64,000 nucleotides of DNA from Akkermansia muciniphila. Its GTDB lineage: Bacteria > Verrucomicrobiota > Verrucomicrobiia > Verrucomicrobiales > Akkermansiaceae. The notes under the pieces were generated by a model that saw only the letters and a program-made list of their open reading frames with translations, ran no database searches and was not told the DNA's origin. The translations under genes and the position numbers were made by a program. Shown here in pieces: positions 54,335 through 63,407 of the stretch. Position 1 is the first letter of the stretch; each line of letters opens with the position of its first letter. Where the stretch lies: positions 186,001 to 250,000 of the forward strand of contig CAMCIC010000003.1 of assembly GCA_945874895.1 (NCBI GenBank), given 5' to 3'.

Positions 54335-55534
54335 ATGCGCATGACTTTTGACGAATTAGGCCTGAATGAAGCCGTTCTCGCAGCGGTAAAGGAATCGGGC
54401 TATGAGACGCCAACCGCCATTCAAGCACAGGCCATCCCTCTGGTTTTGGCTGGGCGTGATGTGGTCGGCGCCTCGCAGACCGGTACCGGAAAAACGGCCG
54501 CCTTCGCTCTCCCTTCGCTGTCGAAAATTTCCCCTCTGGGAAAACCCCAGATTTTGGTGCTCGAGCCCACTCGCGAACTGGCACACCAAGTGGCCGAGCA
54601 ATTCATCAAATACGGCAAGCACACTGGTTTGAAAACTGCACTGCTCTACGGTGGTGTGGGATACGGCGAACAGGCGAAAGCGCTCGAACAGGGGGCGGAC
54701 ATCGTGGTCGCCACACCAGGTCGCTTGGTCGATCATTTCTACCGTGCTACGATGCGATTCGGAGCGTTGAAAATTCTGGTGCTCGATGAGGTGGATCGCA
54801 TGCTCGACATGGGCTTCCTCCCGCAAGTGAGAAAAATTGTCAATCTCTGCCCATGGGATGAGCGCCAGACATTGTTTTTCTCCGCGACCATGCCAGCCGC
54901 GATCCAGACCTTCGCTCAATGGTGTCTGAAAGATCCGATCAGTGTTGAGATCGCCAAACGCGAGGTCGCCAGCACGGTGACTCACGCCTTTTACCCAGTG
55001 GCCATGGATCAGCGCGATGAACTGCTGGTGGGCTTGCTGGATGCGACGGAGTGGCACAGTGTGATGATCTTTACCCGTACTCGTAAGGAGGCCGATCAGG
55101 TCACCGATATGCTCAAGGAAAACGGCCATCCGAATGTGGTAGCGATGCACAGTGATGTCTCGCAGAAAGATCGCATGGAGGCACTGCAGGGATTTCGCGA
55201 TGGGAAATACGACGTATTAGTGGCCACGGATGTGGCGGCGCGCGGCATTGACATTTCGGGTGTGTCCCATGTGATCAATTACCGCGTTCCGGAAAATGCA
55301 GAGGACTACGTGCACCGCATCGGACGCACTGGTCGCGCTGCCTCTGAGGGGGACGCATTTACCATTTTGACTGCGGACGAACTGGATTACGCGAAGTCTG
55401 TCGAGGTCTATGTGAACCAGACGATTCCGCGCAAGAAGTTGGAAAATTTCCCCTACACCTATACCGCTTTGCTCGATGATGATCCGGTTCGGCCGGTGCG
55501 GAGGAAGTCCTCCGGTCCGCGCAAGCGCCGCTAG
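54335..55534 (+). CDS. DEAD-box RNA helicase, DEVD variant
   Basis: The 399-residue enzyme has the full motif set: Q motif (TPTAIQAQAIP), I SQTGTGKT, Ia PTRELAHQV, II DEVDRMLDMGF, III SAT, IV FTRTRKEAD, V TDVAARGID and VI HRIGRTGRA, then a short basic tail (RPVRRKSSGPRKRR). It shares DEVD at motif II with the helicase at 25349. ATG 54335 is chosen; ATG 54341 is two codons later. GAGGGAG upstream could be an SD. It precedes ruvC by 8 bp. Confidence 0.93.
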   Translation: MRMTFDELGLNEAVLAAVKESGYETPTAIQAQAIPLVLAGRDVVGASQTGTGKTAAFALPSLSKISPLGKPQILVLEPTRELAHQVAEQFIKYGKHTGLKTALLYGGVGYGEQAKALEQGADIVVATPGRLVDHFYRATMRFGALKILVLDEVDRMLDMGFLPQVRKIVNLCPWDERQTLFFSATMPAAIQTFAQWCLKDPISVEIAKREVASTVTHAFYPVAMDQRDELLVGLLDATEWHSVMIFTRTRKEADQVTDMLKENGHPNVVAMHSDVSQKDRMEALQGFRDGKYDVLVATDVAARGIDISGVSHVINYRVPENAEDYVHRIGRTGRAASEGDAFTILTADELDYAKSVEVYVNQTIPRKKLENFPYTYTALLDDDPVRPVRRKSSGPRKRR

Positions 55535-55542
55535 ACTGTTCC

Positions 55543-56046
55543 ATGCGTGTTTTTGCTGTCGACCCTGCCGTGCGCAACACTGGATACGCCGTGTTGGAAG
55601 GGGATGTTCGTGCCCCTCGGGTTTTGGATTATGGTGTCATCAGCATCCCGAGCCGTGAGGTTCAATCCGTAGCCTTGGCCTCTGTCAGAAGTCATCTGTA
55701 TCACCTCATGCAGAAGTGGCAACCAGATGAAGTGGCGGTAGAAGGCATCATTTACGTGCAATCTCACCAAACGGCCATCAGCATGGGGGCGGCGCGCGCC
55801 GCCACTCTCATTGCCGCCGCGGACCATGGCCTGAAAATTTATGAGTATGCTCCCCGCAAAGTCAAAATGGCGGTAGTGGGCAAGGGAAATGCCTCCAAAG
55901 ATCAGGTGGCTTTTATGGTGCGGGCTTTGCTGAAGTTGAGCGAGACGCCTCCCGCTGATGCCGCAGACGCGCTGGCAATGGCCATGGCTCACCTGCAATC
56001 GGCGGATCCTCTGCGTGCCAATTTGCTGGAGCGAAGATTGATCTAA
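55543..56046 (+). CDS. ruvC: Holliday junction resolvase RuvC
   Basis: The 167-residue endonuclease cuts Holliday junctions. Catalytic acids are Asp7 (FAVDPAVRNTGY), Glu67 (VAVEGII) and Asp139 with Asp142 (ADAADALAMAM). The usual DPG after the first Asp reads DPA. It is 8 bp after the helicase gene and 11 bp before lipB, so the three form an operon. No ruvA or ruvB is in the window. Confidence 0.93.
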   Translation: MRVFAVDPAVRNTGYAVLEGDVRAPRVLDYGVISIPSREVQSVALASVRSHLYHLMQKWQPDEVAVEGIIYVQSHQTAISMGAARAATLIAAADHGLKIYEYAPRKVKMAVVGKGNASKDQVAFMVRALLKLSETPPADAADALAMAMAHLQSADPLRANLLERRLI

Positions 56047-56057
56047 CGGATACGCGT

Positions 56058-56684
56058 ATGCTCGAAAACGGACTTATCTCCTACGATCAGGGATTGCAGA
56101 TGCAGGAAAGCGCTGTGGCTGAATTGCTTGCGGGAACCACTGGTGAGCGTTTGATTTTATTGGAGCATGAGCCCGTGTATACCATTGGACGATTGCGGGA
56201 TCGGTCCTCATTGCGCGATGCTCAGCGATTGCCGCATCCGATCGTAGAAACGAATCGTGGGGGACAAGCTACCTATCATGGCCCGGGGCAGTTGGTGGGA
56301 TATCCAATTCTGGACCTGCGAGACCGCGGTCAGGATCTCCACGCGCATTTGCGAATGATCGAGGAAGTTCTGATCGATGCCTGTCGACATTTTGGCGTGG
56401 ATGCCAGACGGCATGAGGGCCTTACCGGGGTTTGGGTAGACGATCGTAAAATGGCATCCATTGGCGTGGGTGTAAAAAAATGGATTTCTATGCACGGGTT
56501 TGCCATCAACATCACGGCAGACAGTCTCTCAGGATTTTTTGCGATTACGCCATGTGGCATCGATGGTGTGACGATGACCTGCCTCTCGCGGGAAGCAGGG
56601 CGAGAGATTGCCGTGGAGGAATTTGCGGCAGTCCTAGAAAGAAAGTTCCCAGAACTTCGCGGTAAGATCGACTCGGTAGACTGA
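56058..56684 (+). CDS. lipB: octanoyltransferase LipB
   Basis: The 208-residue enzyme moves octanoyl groups from acyl carrier protein to lipoyl domains. The motif VETNRGGQATYHGPGQLVGYPILDL (about 63-87), Lys131 in DRKMASIGVGVKKWISMHG and catalytic Cys166 in ITPCGIDG are all present. Its product is used by dihydrolipoyl-dehydrogenase complexes, one of which is indicated by the partial gene at 63824. Confidence 0.95.
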   Translation: MLENGLISYDQGLQMQESAVAELLAGTTGERLILLEHEPVYTIGRLRDRSSLRDAQRLPHPIVETNRGGQATYHGPGQLVGYPILDLRDRGQDLHAHLRMIEEVLIDACRHFGVDARRHEGLTGVWVDDRKMASIGVGVKKWISMHGFAINITADSLSGFFAITPCGIDGVTMTCLSREAGREIAVEEFAAVLERKFPELRGKIDSVD

Positions 56685-56732
56685 AGCAGCTTCTGCGATT
56701 TTAGGTCCGCGGGGAATGCTTGCTGCGGGATA

Positions 56733-57791
56733 TCATTGCTTCTTCTGGATCATGCCTTTGTCGCGCAAAGACTTGATCCATCGCTCGTAGCGCGCGGCGG
56801 ATTTCTGTCGCGCCACGCGTTGTTCGATCTGGTCGTGAACCTCGGACAGAGCAGGAACGGGACCGTAGACTTTTTGTAAGACTTTGACGATGGTCAGCCC
56901 GCGGGGATCCATCAAGGGACCGATGATGGTGCCTTCGGGCGGGTCCATCATGAGCGCGGCGATCTCAGGTGCTAGGTCGGTGCGTGAAACATTTTCCTGT
57001 TTTCCCCCTTTTTCCGCGTAGGCATCCCGAGAGTGGATTTTTGCCAATTCCTCGAAGTTGGATCCCTCTTTCAGTTGTTTGACGATGTTGTCTGCCAGGT
57101 CGAGCTGGGATTCTGGAGTGGAGATCGGGTTTTTAGGATCTACGGCGGGGATGTAGATTTTGAGGAAAGTCATTTTATCGCCCGTGATGTCGCGGATCTT
57201 CAGTTTTGTCTCTTCGTATTCCTTTTGGATTTCAAAGGGCAACGGTGGCGCGGTATCGCTGAATTTCGAGGCACGCATGGCTTGCACGATCATTTGCCTT
57301 TCCGTCATGGTGCGGAAGCTTTCCATGGTCATCGCCGAGCGAGCAAGGTCATCGCGGAATTTGGCCGCATCGCCGTTGCTTCTCTCGCGAATCTGGCGCT
57401 GGATTTCCTCGTCCACCGCATTGCCACGGATTTTGCCTCCTTGCGTTTTGAACTCGCTCATGACCAGCTCGCGGTCGATGAAGTCATCGAGAACTTTGTC
57501 ATAGGATTCCTTGATGCGTTTTTCGAATTCCGGTCCACGCCGTGGAAACTGAGCGCGTAATTCGGCCACGATGGGTGCCAACGCAAATGCCACTTCTTTT
57601 TTCGTGATGACACATCCGTTCACGGTAGCAGCGATGCCATTGATTTCACGGACTTCTTTTTTCTCGCTTGATGCGACTTGCGCTTTTGGCGTGGGAGCGG
57701 CGGGTGTGGCCGGTGGCAGTAATGCATCGGTTTGCGCGCACAGTGACAACGAAGTGGCGAGCCAACTGCAGAGAGCGGATTGCTTAATCAT
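56733..57791 (-). CDS. SurA-like periplasmic peptidyl-prolyl isomerase
   Basis: The 352-residue protein has a signal peptide (CSWLATSLSLCAQ), a SurA-type N-terminal helical domain (IAATVNGCVITKKEVAFAL to FIDRELVMSEFKTQGGKI) and a PpiC/parvulin domain (ILKIY-type start MTFLKIYIPAVD; LADNIVKQLKEGSNFEELAKIHSRD; EGTIIGPLMDPRGLTIVKV). It should help fold outer-membrane proteins. ATG 57791 is chosen; the frame is open to 57851. It is the last gene of a minus-strand envelope group. Confidence 0.88.
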   Translation of the reverse strand: MIKQSALCSWLATSLSLCAQTDALLPPATPAAPTPKAQVASSEKKEVREINGIAATVNGCVITKKEVAFALAPIVAELRAQFPRRGPEFEKRIKESYDKVLDDFIDRELVMSEFKTQGGKIRGNAVDEEIQRQIRERSNGDAAKFRDDLARSAMTMESFRTMTERQMIVQAMRASKFSDTAPPLPFEIQKEYEETKLKIRDITGDKMTFLKIYIPAVDPKNPISTPESQLDLADNIVKQLKEGSNFEELAKIHSRDAYAEKGGKQENVSRTDLAPEIAALMMDPPEGTIIGPLMDPRGLTIVKVLQKVYGPVPALSEVHDQIEQRVARQKSAARYERWIKSLRDKGMIQKKQ

Positions 57792-57816
57792 GAGAGGAGG
57801 AATGGATGACCGTGAT

Positions 57817-58671
57817 TTATTCATCGACGCGCTTGGAGGCGAGTTCGACAAGCTTAGCAGATTTGGCGAGGATGGAGTTCACCATGGCTTCAGTGACCAC
57901 TTTTTTTTCGGTCTCATCCATCACCATGTCGTTGCGCAAACCGGACAAAATTTCCCGCATTTCGACAAAATTCGGACGCTCCGAAATCCTAGGATGAAGT
58001 GTCCCGAGGGTTTCTGTGTAGTAATCGGCAATGTCTTCGCGCATGAGTTCCTTAGCGCGCGCGGGACTGTATTGTTTTTTTACCGCCGTGGAGGCCACAT
58101 GCAGCGCGCGGAGCCAGCCGCCGAGGGATATGAGATGGGCGAGATCGGTATCGCGCAGAGCCACCAGTTCTTTTTCCACATCTTTTTGCGTAGCGGCCAA
58201 TTCTTTTTTGAGCTGATCAGGCTTATTGTTTTTGGCACTCTCGAGCAAAGAAGCCACATGGCGTGAGACGCGCTCTCCCGCTCCTAGGGCTTTTCCATAG
58301 CGAGATAGTTCTTTGGCGAGCGGTTCAACCTTGCCCATGTCATTGGCCTGCACAATGAGAAACCCATCGGCAATCAGAAATCCGATTTCAACAGCAAGAT
58401 CGGCGCGATCGAGTGGCATGCGTTCAGGGACCTTGCGCTCCACGTCAGCCATCGGCAAGGGCGCGAGTTGCTGAAGAGAATCAAATACCTTGGCGATCGA
58501 TGGTGCAGTGAAATCATTCACGGCTAGCTCTTCGCGAACGTGATCGTCGTCCAAGAGATCCTCGGGAGCCACGGGCTGAGTCGACTCCGGCTCATCGACA
58601 TCGTCTTTTTGCGCCCACAACGGAGTCGTGAGCAGCAGCCATGGAAGCACGCACAATGACAGGAATTTCAT
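57817..58671 (-). CDS. secreted helical protein of unknown function
   Basis: The 284-residue protein starts MKFLSLCVLPWLLLTTPLWAQ, a clear signal peptide, followed by an acidic linker and long helices (VERKVPERMPLDRADLAVEIGFLIADGFLIVQA; LKKELAATQKDVEKELVALRD). I do not recognise the family. It lies 25 bp upstream of the SurA-like gene on the same strand, hinting at a role in the periplasm. A perfect 7-bp inverted repeat is 11 bp before its ATG. Confidence 0.65.
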   Translation of the reverse strand: MKFLSLCVLPWLLLTTPLWAQKDDVDEPESTQPVAPEDLLDDDHVREELAVNDFTAPSIAKVFDSLQQLAPLPMADVERKVPERMPLDRADLAVEIGFLIADGFLIVQANDMGKVEPLAKELSRYGKALGAGERVSRHVASLLESAKNNKPDQLKKELAATQKDVEKELVALRDTDLAHLISLGGWLRALHVASTAVKKQYSPARAKELMREDIADYYTETLGTLHPRISERPNFVEMREILSGLRNDMVMDETEKKVVTEAMVNSILAKSAKLVELASKRVDE

Positions 58672-58681
58672 GGCACAATCG

Positions 58682-58698
58682 TGACAGATTTTCTGTCA
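58682..58698. promoter_or_regulatory. inverted repeat just upstream of 58671
   Basis: TGACAGA (58682-58688) and TCTGTCA (58692-58698) are perfect arms around TTT, 11 bp before the start codon of the secreted protein. It could be an operator or a small leader hairpin. Confidence 0.3.
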
Positions 58699-58752
58699 GG
58701 GTAAAGCAGAATCGTCAGCGCAGAGGGAAATTTCATAGGCTGCGCCTGTGGA

Positions 58753-59685
58753 TCACGGCTGCGGGAGCGTGGCAGGGAGAGTCGTGATTTTTTCCATCAA
58801 TCTCGGGTCACCTGGACGACCGTGAAAAAGGATTTTGCCCTCCGTGCTGAGTAGCACAATCGTCGGCATATCGGTCACGCGCAAAGCGCCTGCGAGGCTA
58901 TCTTTGCTGCGATCCAGCCACTGGGGGCCGGGCAACGGTGTTTTTTGCTCTCGCAGAAAGTCCTTGGCTTCGGCAAGAATCTCAGTGCGACCATCAATCA
59001 AAACTGAAGCGATGGCGATCTTCTCTTTTTGTAGCGAGGGACAGGCCGAAGACAGGTCTGCCATGGCGGTCTCGCAATCAGGACTCCATGGCGACCAAAA
59101 ATGCAACAGCAGTCCACGGTTTTGGCCCAGCAGGTCTTTGAGTTTCTGGGGATTTTTTTGGTCGAGATCTGCCATTTGGATATGGAGATCGATTTTGGTA
59201 TTTTGTATGTGTTCGCTCAACCGGAGATTGTCGATGTAGGGAGTGAAGGCGCTCGCTTGTCCCGGGCTGAGCCAGAGGGCCTCGGTGATGTGTTTTTTAA
59301 AGTCCTCGCGTTTGCTCTCGCTCAGGGCCTTGAGTGCACGCGCGAACTCGATGACGGCGAGAAAATCCTCACGCGCGGCGAAAATTTCCGACTGATCTAG
59401 ATGGAAGCTTTTCTCTTGCTTTTCCCATAGCGGCAGCAGGTCGATGATGCCTTGGTCGTTCTTATGTTCTACGTGATAAAGAAAACGCGCTTCGAGGATG
59501 GTTTGTTCGGGCACCCCGAGCTTGCGTGCTTCCGCTTCCGCGGCATCGAGAGCTTGTTTTGTCTCAGGTATGGCAAACAACACATCCATGGCTGCCTCTT
59601 TGGGAGGCAGGGTGGGAGCTGCTGGGTCCAGTTCCTGAGCATGCAGGGTGAGACCCAGCAAGACGATCGCCATTGCGAATTTCAT
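58753..59685 (-). CDS. periplasmic thioredoxin-like protein lacking the first active-site Cys
   Basis: The 310-residue protein has a signal peptide (FAMAIVLLGLTLHAQ), a helical N-terminal half and a C-terminal TlpA-like thioredoxin domain. The active-site stretch reads LLLHFWSPWSPDCETAM where relatives have WCxxC: Ser replaces the first Cys, leaving SPDC. The cis-Pro region TDMPTIVLLSTEGKILFHGRPGD is normal. It may be a monothiol reductase, an isomerase-like protein or non-catalytic. It begins 7 bp after the LysM gene ends. Confidence 0.75.
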   Translation of the reverse strand: MKFAMAIVLLGLTLHAQELDPAAPTLPPKEAAMDVLFAIPETKQALDAAEAEARKLGVPEQTILEARFLYHVEHKNDQGIIDLLPLWEKQEKSFHLDQSEIFAAREDFLAVIEFARALKALSESKREDFKKHITEALWLSPGQASAFTPYIDNLRLSEHIQNTKIDLHIQMADLDQKNPQKLKDLLGQNRGLLLHFWSPWSPDCETAMADLSSACPSLQKEKIAIASVLIDGRTEILAEAKDFLREQKTPLPGPQWLDRSKDSLAGALRVTDMPTIVLLSTEGKILFHGRPGDPRLMEKITTLPATLPQP

Positions 59686-59692
59686 CGGTAGA

Positions 59693-60073
59693 TCAAGGTG
59701 CGGGGATGATCATTTTTTTGCCCAGCACCACCGTATCGTTGGTCATTTGATTGGCGGCTTTGATCGCGTCGATGGAGACACCGTATTGTTTGCTGATTTT
59801 CCAAAGACTATCGCCTGGGGCCACATAGTGTTGTCTAGCTCCAACGGTGGAAACGGGCGGAACAATAGCGGCCGTAGCGGTGCCTTCGACGACTGGTGTG
59901 GCCACGGCTCCTGTGGTTTCTTCATACGCGGCCGCTTCATAGGTGGGGGATGCGGTTGCTGCTGCCTGGTCGAAGCCGGGGGTGACGGGTGTATCGTAGT
60001 GGTTCGTTTTGTCACCGCAAGAGGTGAGACCAATCGTAGCGATAGTCAGCAGAGATAAGGTGTATTTTTGCAT
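59693..60073 (-). CDS. LysM-domain lipoprotein
   Basis: The 126-residue protein has a lipoprotein signal (LSLLTIATIGLTSCGDK, Cys at about 19), an Ala/Thr/Pro-rich linker and a C-terminal LysM domain (HYVAPGDSLWKISKQYGVSIDAIKAANQ, ending KKMIIPAP). LysM binds N-acetylglucosamine chains of peptidoglycan. It likely tethers the outer membrane to the wall, or it serves as an adaptor for the amidase encoded divergently at 60233. Confidence 0.85.
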   Translation of the reverse strand: MQKYTLSLLTIATIGLTSCGDKTNHYDTPVTPGFDQAAATASPTYEAAAYEETTGAVATPVVEGTATAAIVPPVSTVGARQHYVAPGDSLWKISKQYGVSIDAIKAANQMTNDTVVLGKKMIIPAP

Positions 60074-60232
60074 GGGATCTTGAGAAAGGTGTGCACGTGA
60101 GTAACGACGCCGCTTGGGGAAATATTTCCATAAACTTGCAGAGGATCAAAAAATCTCGGTTTGTCGAAGAGAGTTGTTTTGACATGGTTGCAAATTCGGC
60201 AGGGAAATGTATGGGTAGTGAACGCCCATTCC

Positions 60233-61528
60233 ATGAGATACTCGTTTCATCGTCCTACCATTGCTCTGCTGTTGCTGCTGGTCATCGCAGCCGTGGGCGC
60301 TGCCCAGTGGTTGCGATGGAAACATCATTCAAGCGTCGGCGACATGCCGTCCACAGCGGATTTGAAGCCCTCATACCGTCTCTCTCCCATGGGGCAGATT
60401 CCCGATTGGAAAGCGCTGGATGTTTACCAGTTCACCCTTACCCGAGAGCAATTTCTTGAAGATCTGAGCTGTTATTTTACCTGCAGTGATGCTTGGAAAA
60501 AATACATCGAGATCGATGAGGGAGGAGCATGGATTTCAGAAATCGCCAGCTCACCGCATCGTCGTTATCGATTGAATTTCGCGACGACCGATAAGGAAAA
60601 AAGCGCGCCGAGGTCATGGCGCAAGAAGGCGGAGTTTCCCGTTGCCTCGATCGATCGTCCCTTGGAGGGCATTCATATCGCCATTGATGCGGGACATTTG
60701 GGGGGTGAGTGGGCGCAGATGGAGGAACGATGGTTCAGGATCGGAGATGGTAGACCGGTGACAGAGGGTGACATGACCTTGCACGTGGCCAAGCTGATCC
60801 AGCCCATGCTTCAGGCCAAAGGCGCGAAAGTTTCACTTGTGAGAAAAGACACGCAACCGATCACTCATGACCGTCCTGAGCGATTGATGGATTTGGCAAG
60901 GGCGCAAAACCCAGCACGAGACAATCCATTTTATCTGAACAAGGCGGCGGAGAGTTTGTTCTATCGTACTTCGGAAATTCGCGCGCGTGCGGACAGCGTC
61001 AATCGCGCTTTGCGGCCGGATCTGGTGCTTTGCTTGCATTTCAATGCAGTGGCGTGGGGTGATCCAGCGAGCCCGACCTTGGTGCAAGAAAACCATTTGC
61101 ACATCTTGCTCAATGGGGCCTACACGGATGAGGAAATGGGTTACGACGATCAGCGCTTCGAAATGATGCGCAAGTTGCTGCAACGAACCATTCACGAGGA
61201 GGCGGCCGTGGCGAGCGTGATGGCGGATGTTTTTTCCAAGCAGGCCGAATTGCCTCCTTACCCCTACGAGCCCGATTCCAAACGCGCTCGCAATGTAGGT
61301 GGGCATCCTTACCTCTGGGCTAGAAATCTGTTAGCCAATCGTCTCTACGATTGCCCCGTGATCTTTTTCGAGCCCTACGTGATGAATTCTCAGGAAGTCT
61401 ACGAGCGGATTCAAGCAGGAGACTATCCAGGCTTGCCTGTCGTGGCGGGAAAACCGCGCAAATCGATTTACCGTGAATATGCCGATGCTGTCGTCGACGG
61501 CTTGTTGGAATACTACAAGAAGAATTGA
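60233..61528 (+). CDS. N-acetylmuramoyl-L-alanine amidase (Amidase_3)
   Basis: The 431-residue zinc enzyme cuts the bond between muramic acid and the stem peptide. It is anchored by an N-terminal segment (TIALLLLLVIAAVGAAQWL). The Amidase_3 domain starts GIHIAIDAGHLGGEWAQMEE, giving the first zinc His and a nearby Glu; the second His is in PDLVLCLHFNAVAWG, and the late Glu in IFFEPYVMNSQE is a likely catalytic base. ATG 60233 is chosen over the open frame from 60161. It is divergent from the LysM lipoprotein. Confidence 0.88.
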   Translation: MRYSFHRPTIALLLLLVIAAVGAAQWLRWKHHSSVGDMPSTADLKPSYRLSPMGQIPDWKALDVYQFTLTREQFLEDLSCYFTCSDAWKKYIEIDEGGAWISEIASSPHRRYRLNFATTDKEKSAPRSWRKKAEFPVASIDRPLEGIHIAIDAGHLGGEWAQMEERWFRIGDGRPVTEGDMTLHVAKLIQPMLQAKGAKVSLVRKDTQPITHDRPERLMDLARAQNPARDNPFYLNKAAESLFYRTSEIRARADSVNRALRPDLVLCLHFNAVAWGDPASPTLVQENHLHILLNGAYTDEEMGYDDQRFEMMRKLLQRTIHEEAAVASVMADVFSKQAELPPYPYEPDSKRARNVGGHPYLWARNLLANRLYDCPVIFFEPYVMNSQEVYERIQAGDYPGLPVVAGKPRKSIYREYADAVVDGLLEYYKKN

Positions 61529-61530
61529 AC

Positions 61531-63327
61531 TCAGAATCCCCAAACCAAGGGGATGATCGCCGACGCCATGATCCACGTGATGACATTCATGGGCAGTCCG
61601 ATCCGAATGAAGTCGCTGAATTTATAACCTCCAGGACCGTAGACCATCATGTGAGTTTGATATCCCATGGGCAACATGAAAGCGCAGGATGCCGCAATGC
61701 ATACGCCGATGATGAAAGGCATGGGGCTGATGTCCAATGATTTCGCAAGATTGATCACAATCGGCACCATCATCAATGCGGTGGCGTTGTTCGATAAAAC
61801 CTCGGTAAGGCACAGAGTCAGGAGAATCACCGCAGAGAGTGCGAAGTAAGGCAACACGGCGGGTGTCGACACGGAACGTGCGCCATTGACAAATCCATCA
61901 GCGAGCCATTTTGCGGTGCCGGTCTGGTCCATCGCCAGTCCTAGTGCTAGCATGCCATAGAGCATAAGGATGATGGGCCAGTCGATGCCGGCATAGGCCT
62001 CGCGCATGGAAATGACCCGCAGCCACAGAATCGCAACGGCACCCACCATGCTGGCCATGTGCATGGGGATTCCGGGGATCAGCGTGACGCAGGAAACCAC
62101 AGCCAGCAGAATCGCCCACGTCAAGGTCGCTTGGGACTTGAATCCAGGAGTGGGCAACGATTCCACACTATCGGTCAATACGAAATTGTGGCTGTCCTGC
62201 AAGCTTTGCAAGTTGTTGCGCGGCGTAAGCACCAGCAGGGTGTCGCCATTTTCTAACTCGGTTGTCGCCAGACTTTCGGTGATGTTTTTCCCATTGCGAT
62301 GCAAGGCCAACACCACGCAATTGTAGCGCTGACGGAAGTCGCGCGCCGCCAGAGTTTGATTGATCAACTCCGATTCTTCGGTGATTACCAACTCCGTCAC
62401 CACACCTTCGATCTTGGATAGGGTTTGGATGCCGAGGTCAGGAAGCAATTCCTCAACCGTGCTGACTTTGTTGCGGCGACCATGGACTCCGATGAGAAAA
62501 CGGTCGTTTGCCTCGATTACGATCTGATTGACCTGCTGCATCACGCGTTCTCCATTTCGCCGAACTTCCATCATGTGAATGCCGGACTTGGGATCGAAGA
62601 TCGGACTCTCCAGAAGGCGCTGACCCACGAGTGGTGAATGTTTTTCCACCAGAATATGAAACACGGGTGTGCTGCGTTGTTTGTCATCCAATACTCCGAT
62701 CACCGAACTGCGGTTCGGAAGCAATTTCGGACCGAAGGCTACGATGTATGCCAAGCCGACGAGGCTGAGTGGCAATCCGATCCATGCGATCTCAAACATC
62801 TGCAAGGGAGGCAATCCGTAGTTCTGCAGCGCTCCACTGACCACAATGTTGGTGGAGGTGCCGATCAGTGTGCAACAGCCCCCAAGAATGGAGGCGTAGG
62901 AGAGGGGAATGAGCAACTTTGATGCCGGAATGTCCTTGGATCGGGCCAATCCCAGCGCCACGGGCAACATGATCGCCACAATCGCAGTGTTGTTCATGAA
63001 AGCGCTAAAAAAGATCGAGGTGCCGCAGAAAATCAGCAAGGTAGATCGCAGTCCACCCCCAGCTAGCTTCTGAATCATGCTGGAAATTTGCCGCACTCCC
63101 CCTGATTTTTCGAGCGCCGTACCGATGATGAACAACGCCCCAATGGTCAGAGGGGCTTCGTTCTTGAAAACTTCCAGCACTCCCTTGGCATCCACCAATC
63201 CGAGCAGAACCGTCACGCAAAGCAGAGTCAGCGCGATGAGGTCCGCGGGAGCAATCTCTTTGAGAAAGGCGTATAAGGTTACTACGATGAGTAACAAAGT
63301 AAGGATTATGGGCCAAGTAAGTGCCAT
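61531..63327 (-). CDS. SLC13-family anion transporter with two RCK_C domains
   Basis: The 598-residue protein is a Na+-coupled or proton-coupled anion carrier of the SLC13/DASS type. Two membrane halves with inverted symmetry carry the twin motifs (MNNTAIVAIMLPVALG and SNNATALMMVPIVINL; GCCTLIGTSTNIVVSGAL), and two TrkA-C domains lie between them (PLVGQRLLESPIFDPKSGIHMMEV; LVITEESELINQTLAARDFRQRYN). Sulfate and dicarboxylates are the usual substrates. ATG 63327 is preferred over the open frame to 63369. The stop is 2 bp from that of the amidase gene. Confidence 0.9.
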   Translation of the reverse strand: MALTWPIILTLLLIVVTLYAFLKEIAPADLIALTLLCVTVLLGLVDAKGVLEVFKNEAPLTIGALFIIGTALEKSGGVRQISSMIQKLAGGGLRSTLLIFCGTSIFFSAFMNNTAIVAIMLPVALGLARSKDIPASKLLIPLSYASILGGCCTLIGTSTNIVVSGALQNYGLPPLQMFEIAWIGLPLSLVGLAYIVAFGPKLLPNRSSVIGVLDDKQRSTPVFHILVEKHSPLVGQRLLESPIFDPKSGIHMMEVRRNGERVMQQVNQIVIEANDRFLIGVHGRRNKVSTVEELLPDLGIQTLSKIEGVVTELVITEESELINQTLAARDFRQRYNCVVLALHRNGKNITESLATTELENGDTLLVLTPRNNLQSLQDSHNFVLTDSVESLPTPGFKSQATLTWAILLAVVSCVTLIPGIPMHMASMVGAVAILWLRVISMREAYAGIDWPIILMLYGMLALGLAMDQTGTAKWLADGFVNGARSVSTPAVLPYFALSAVILLTLCLTEVLSNNATALMMVPIVINLAKSLDISPMPFIIGVCIAASCAFMLPMGYQTHMMVYGPGGYKFSDFIRIGLPMNVITWIMASAIIPLVWGF

Positions 63328-63407
63328 CGCGCGGCTTTTATCGGCTTTGAGGAAAAAAAAGACAAGCACAGACTGCGGTAAAACACGAGTTCACCGCATC
63401 GGTATGG

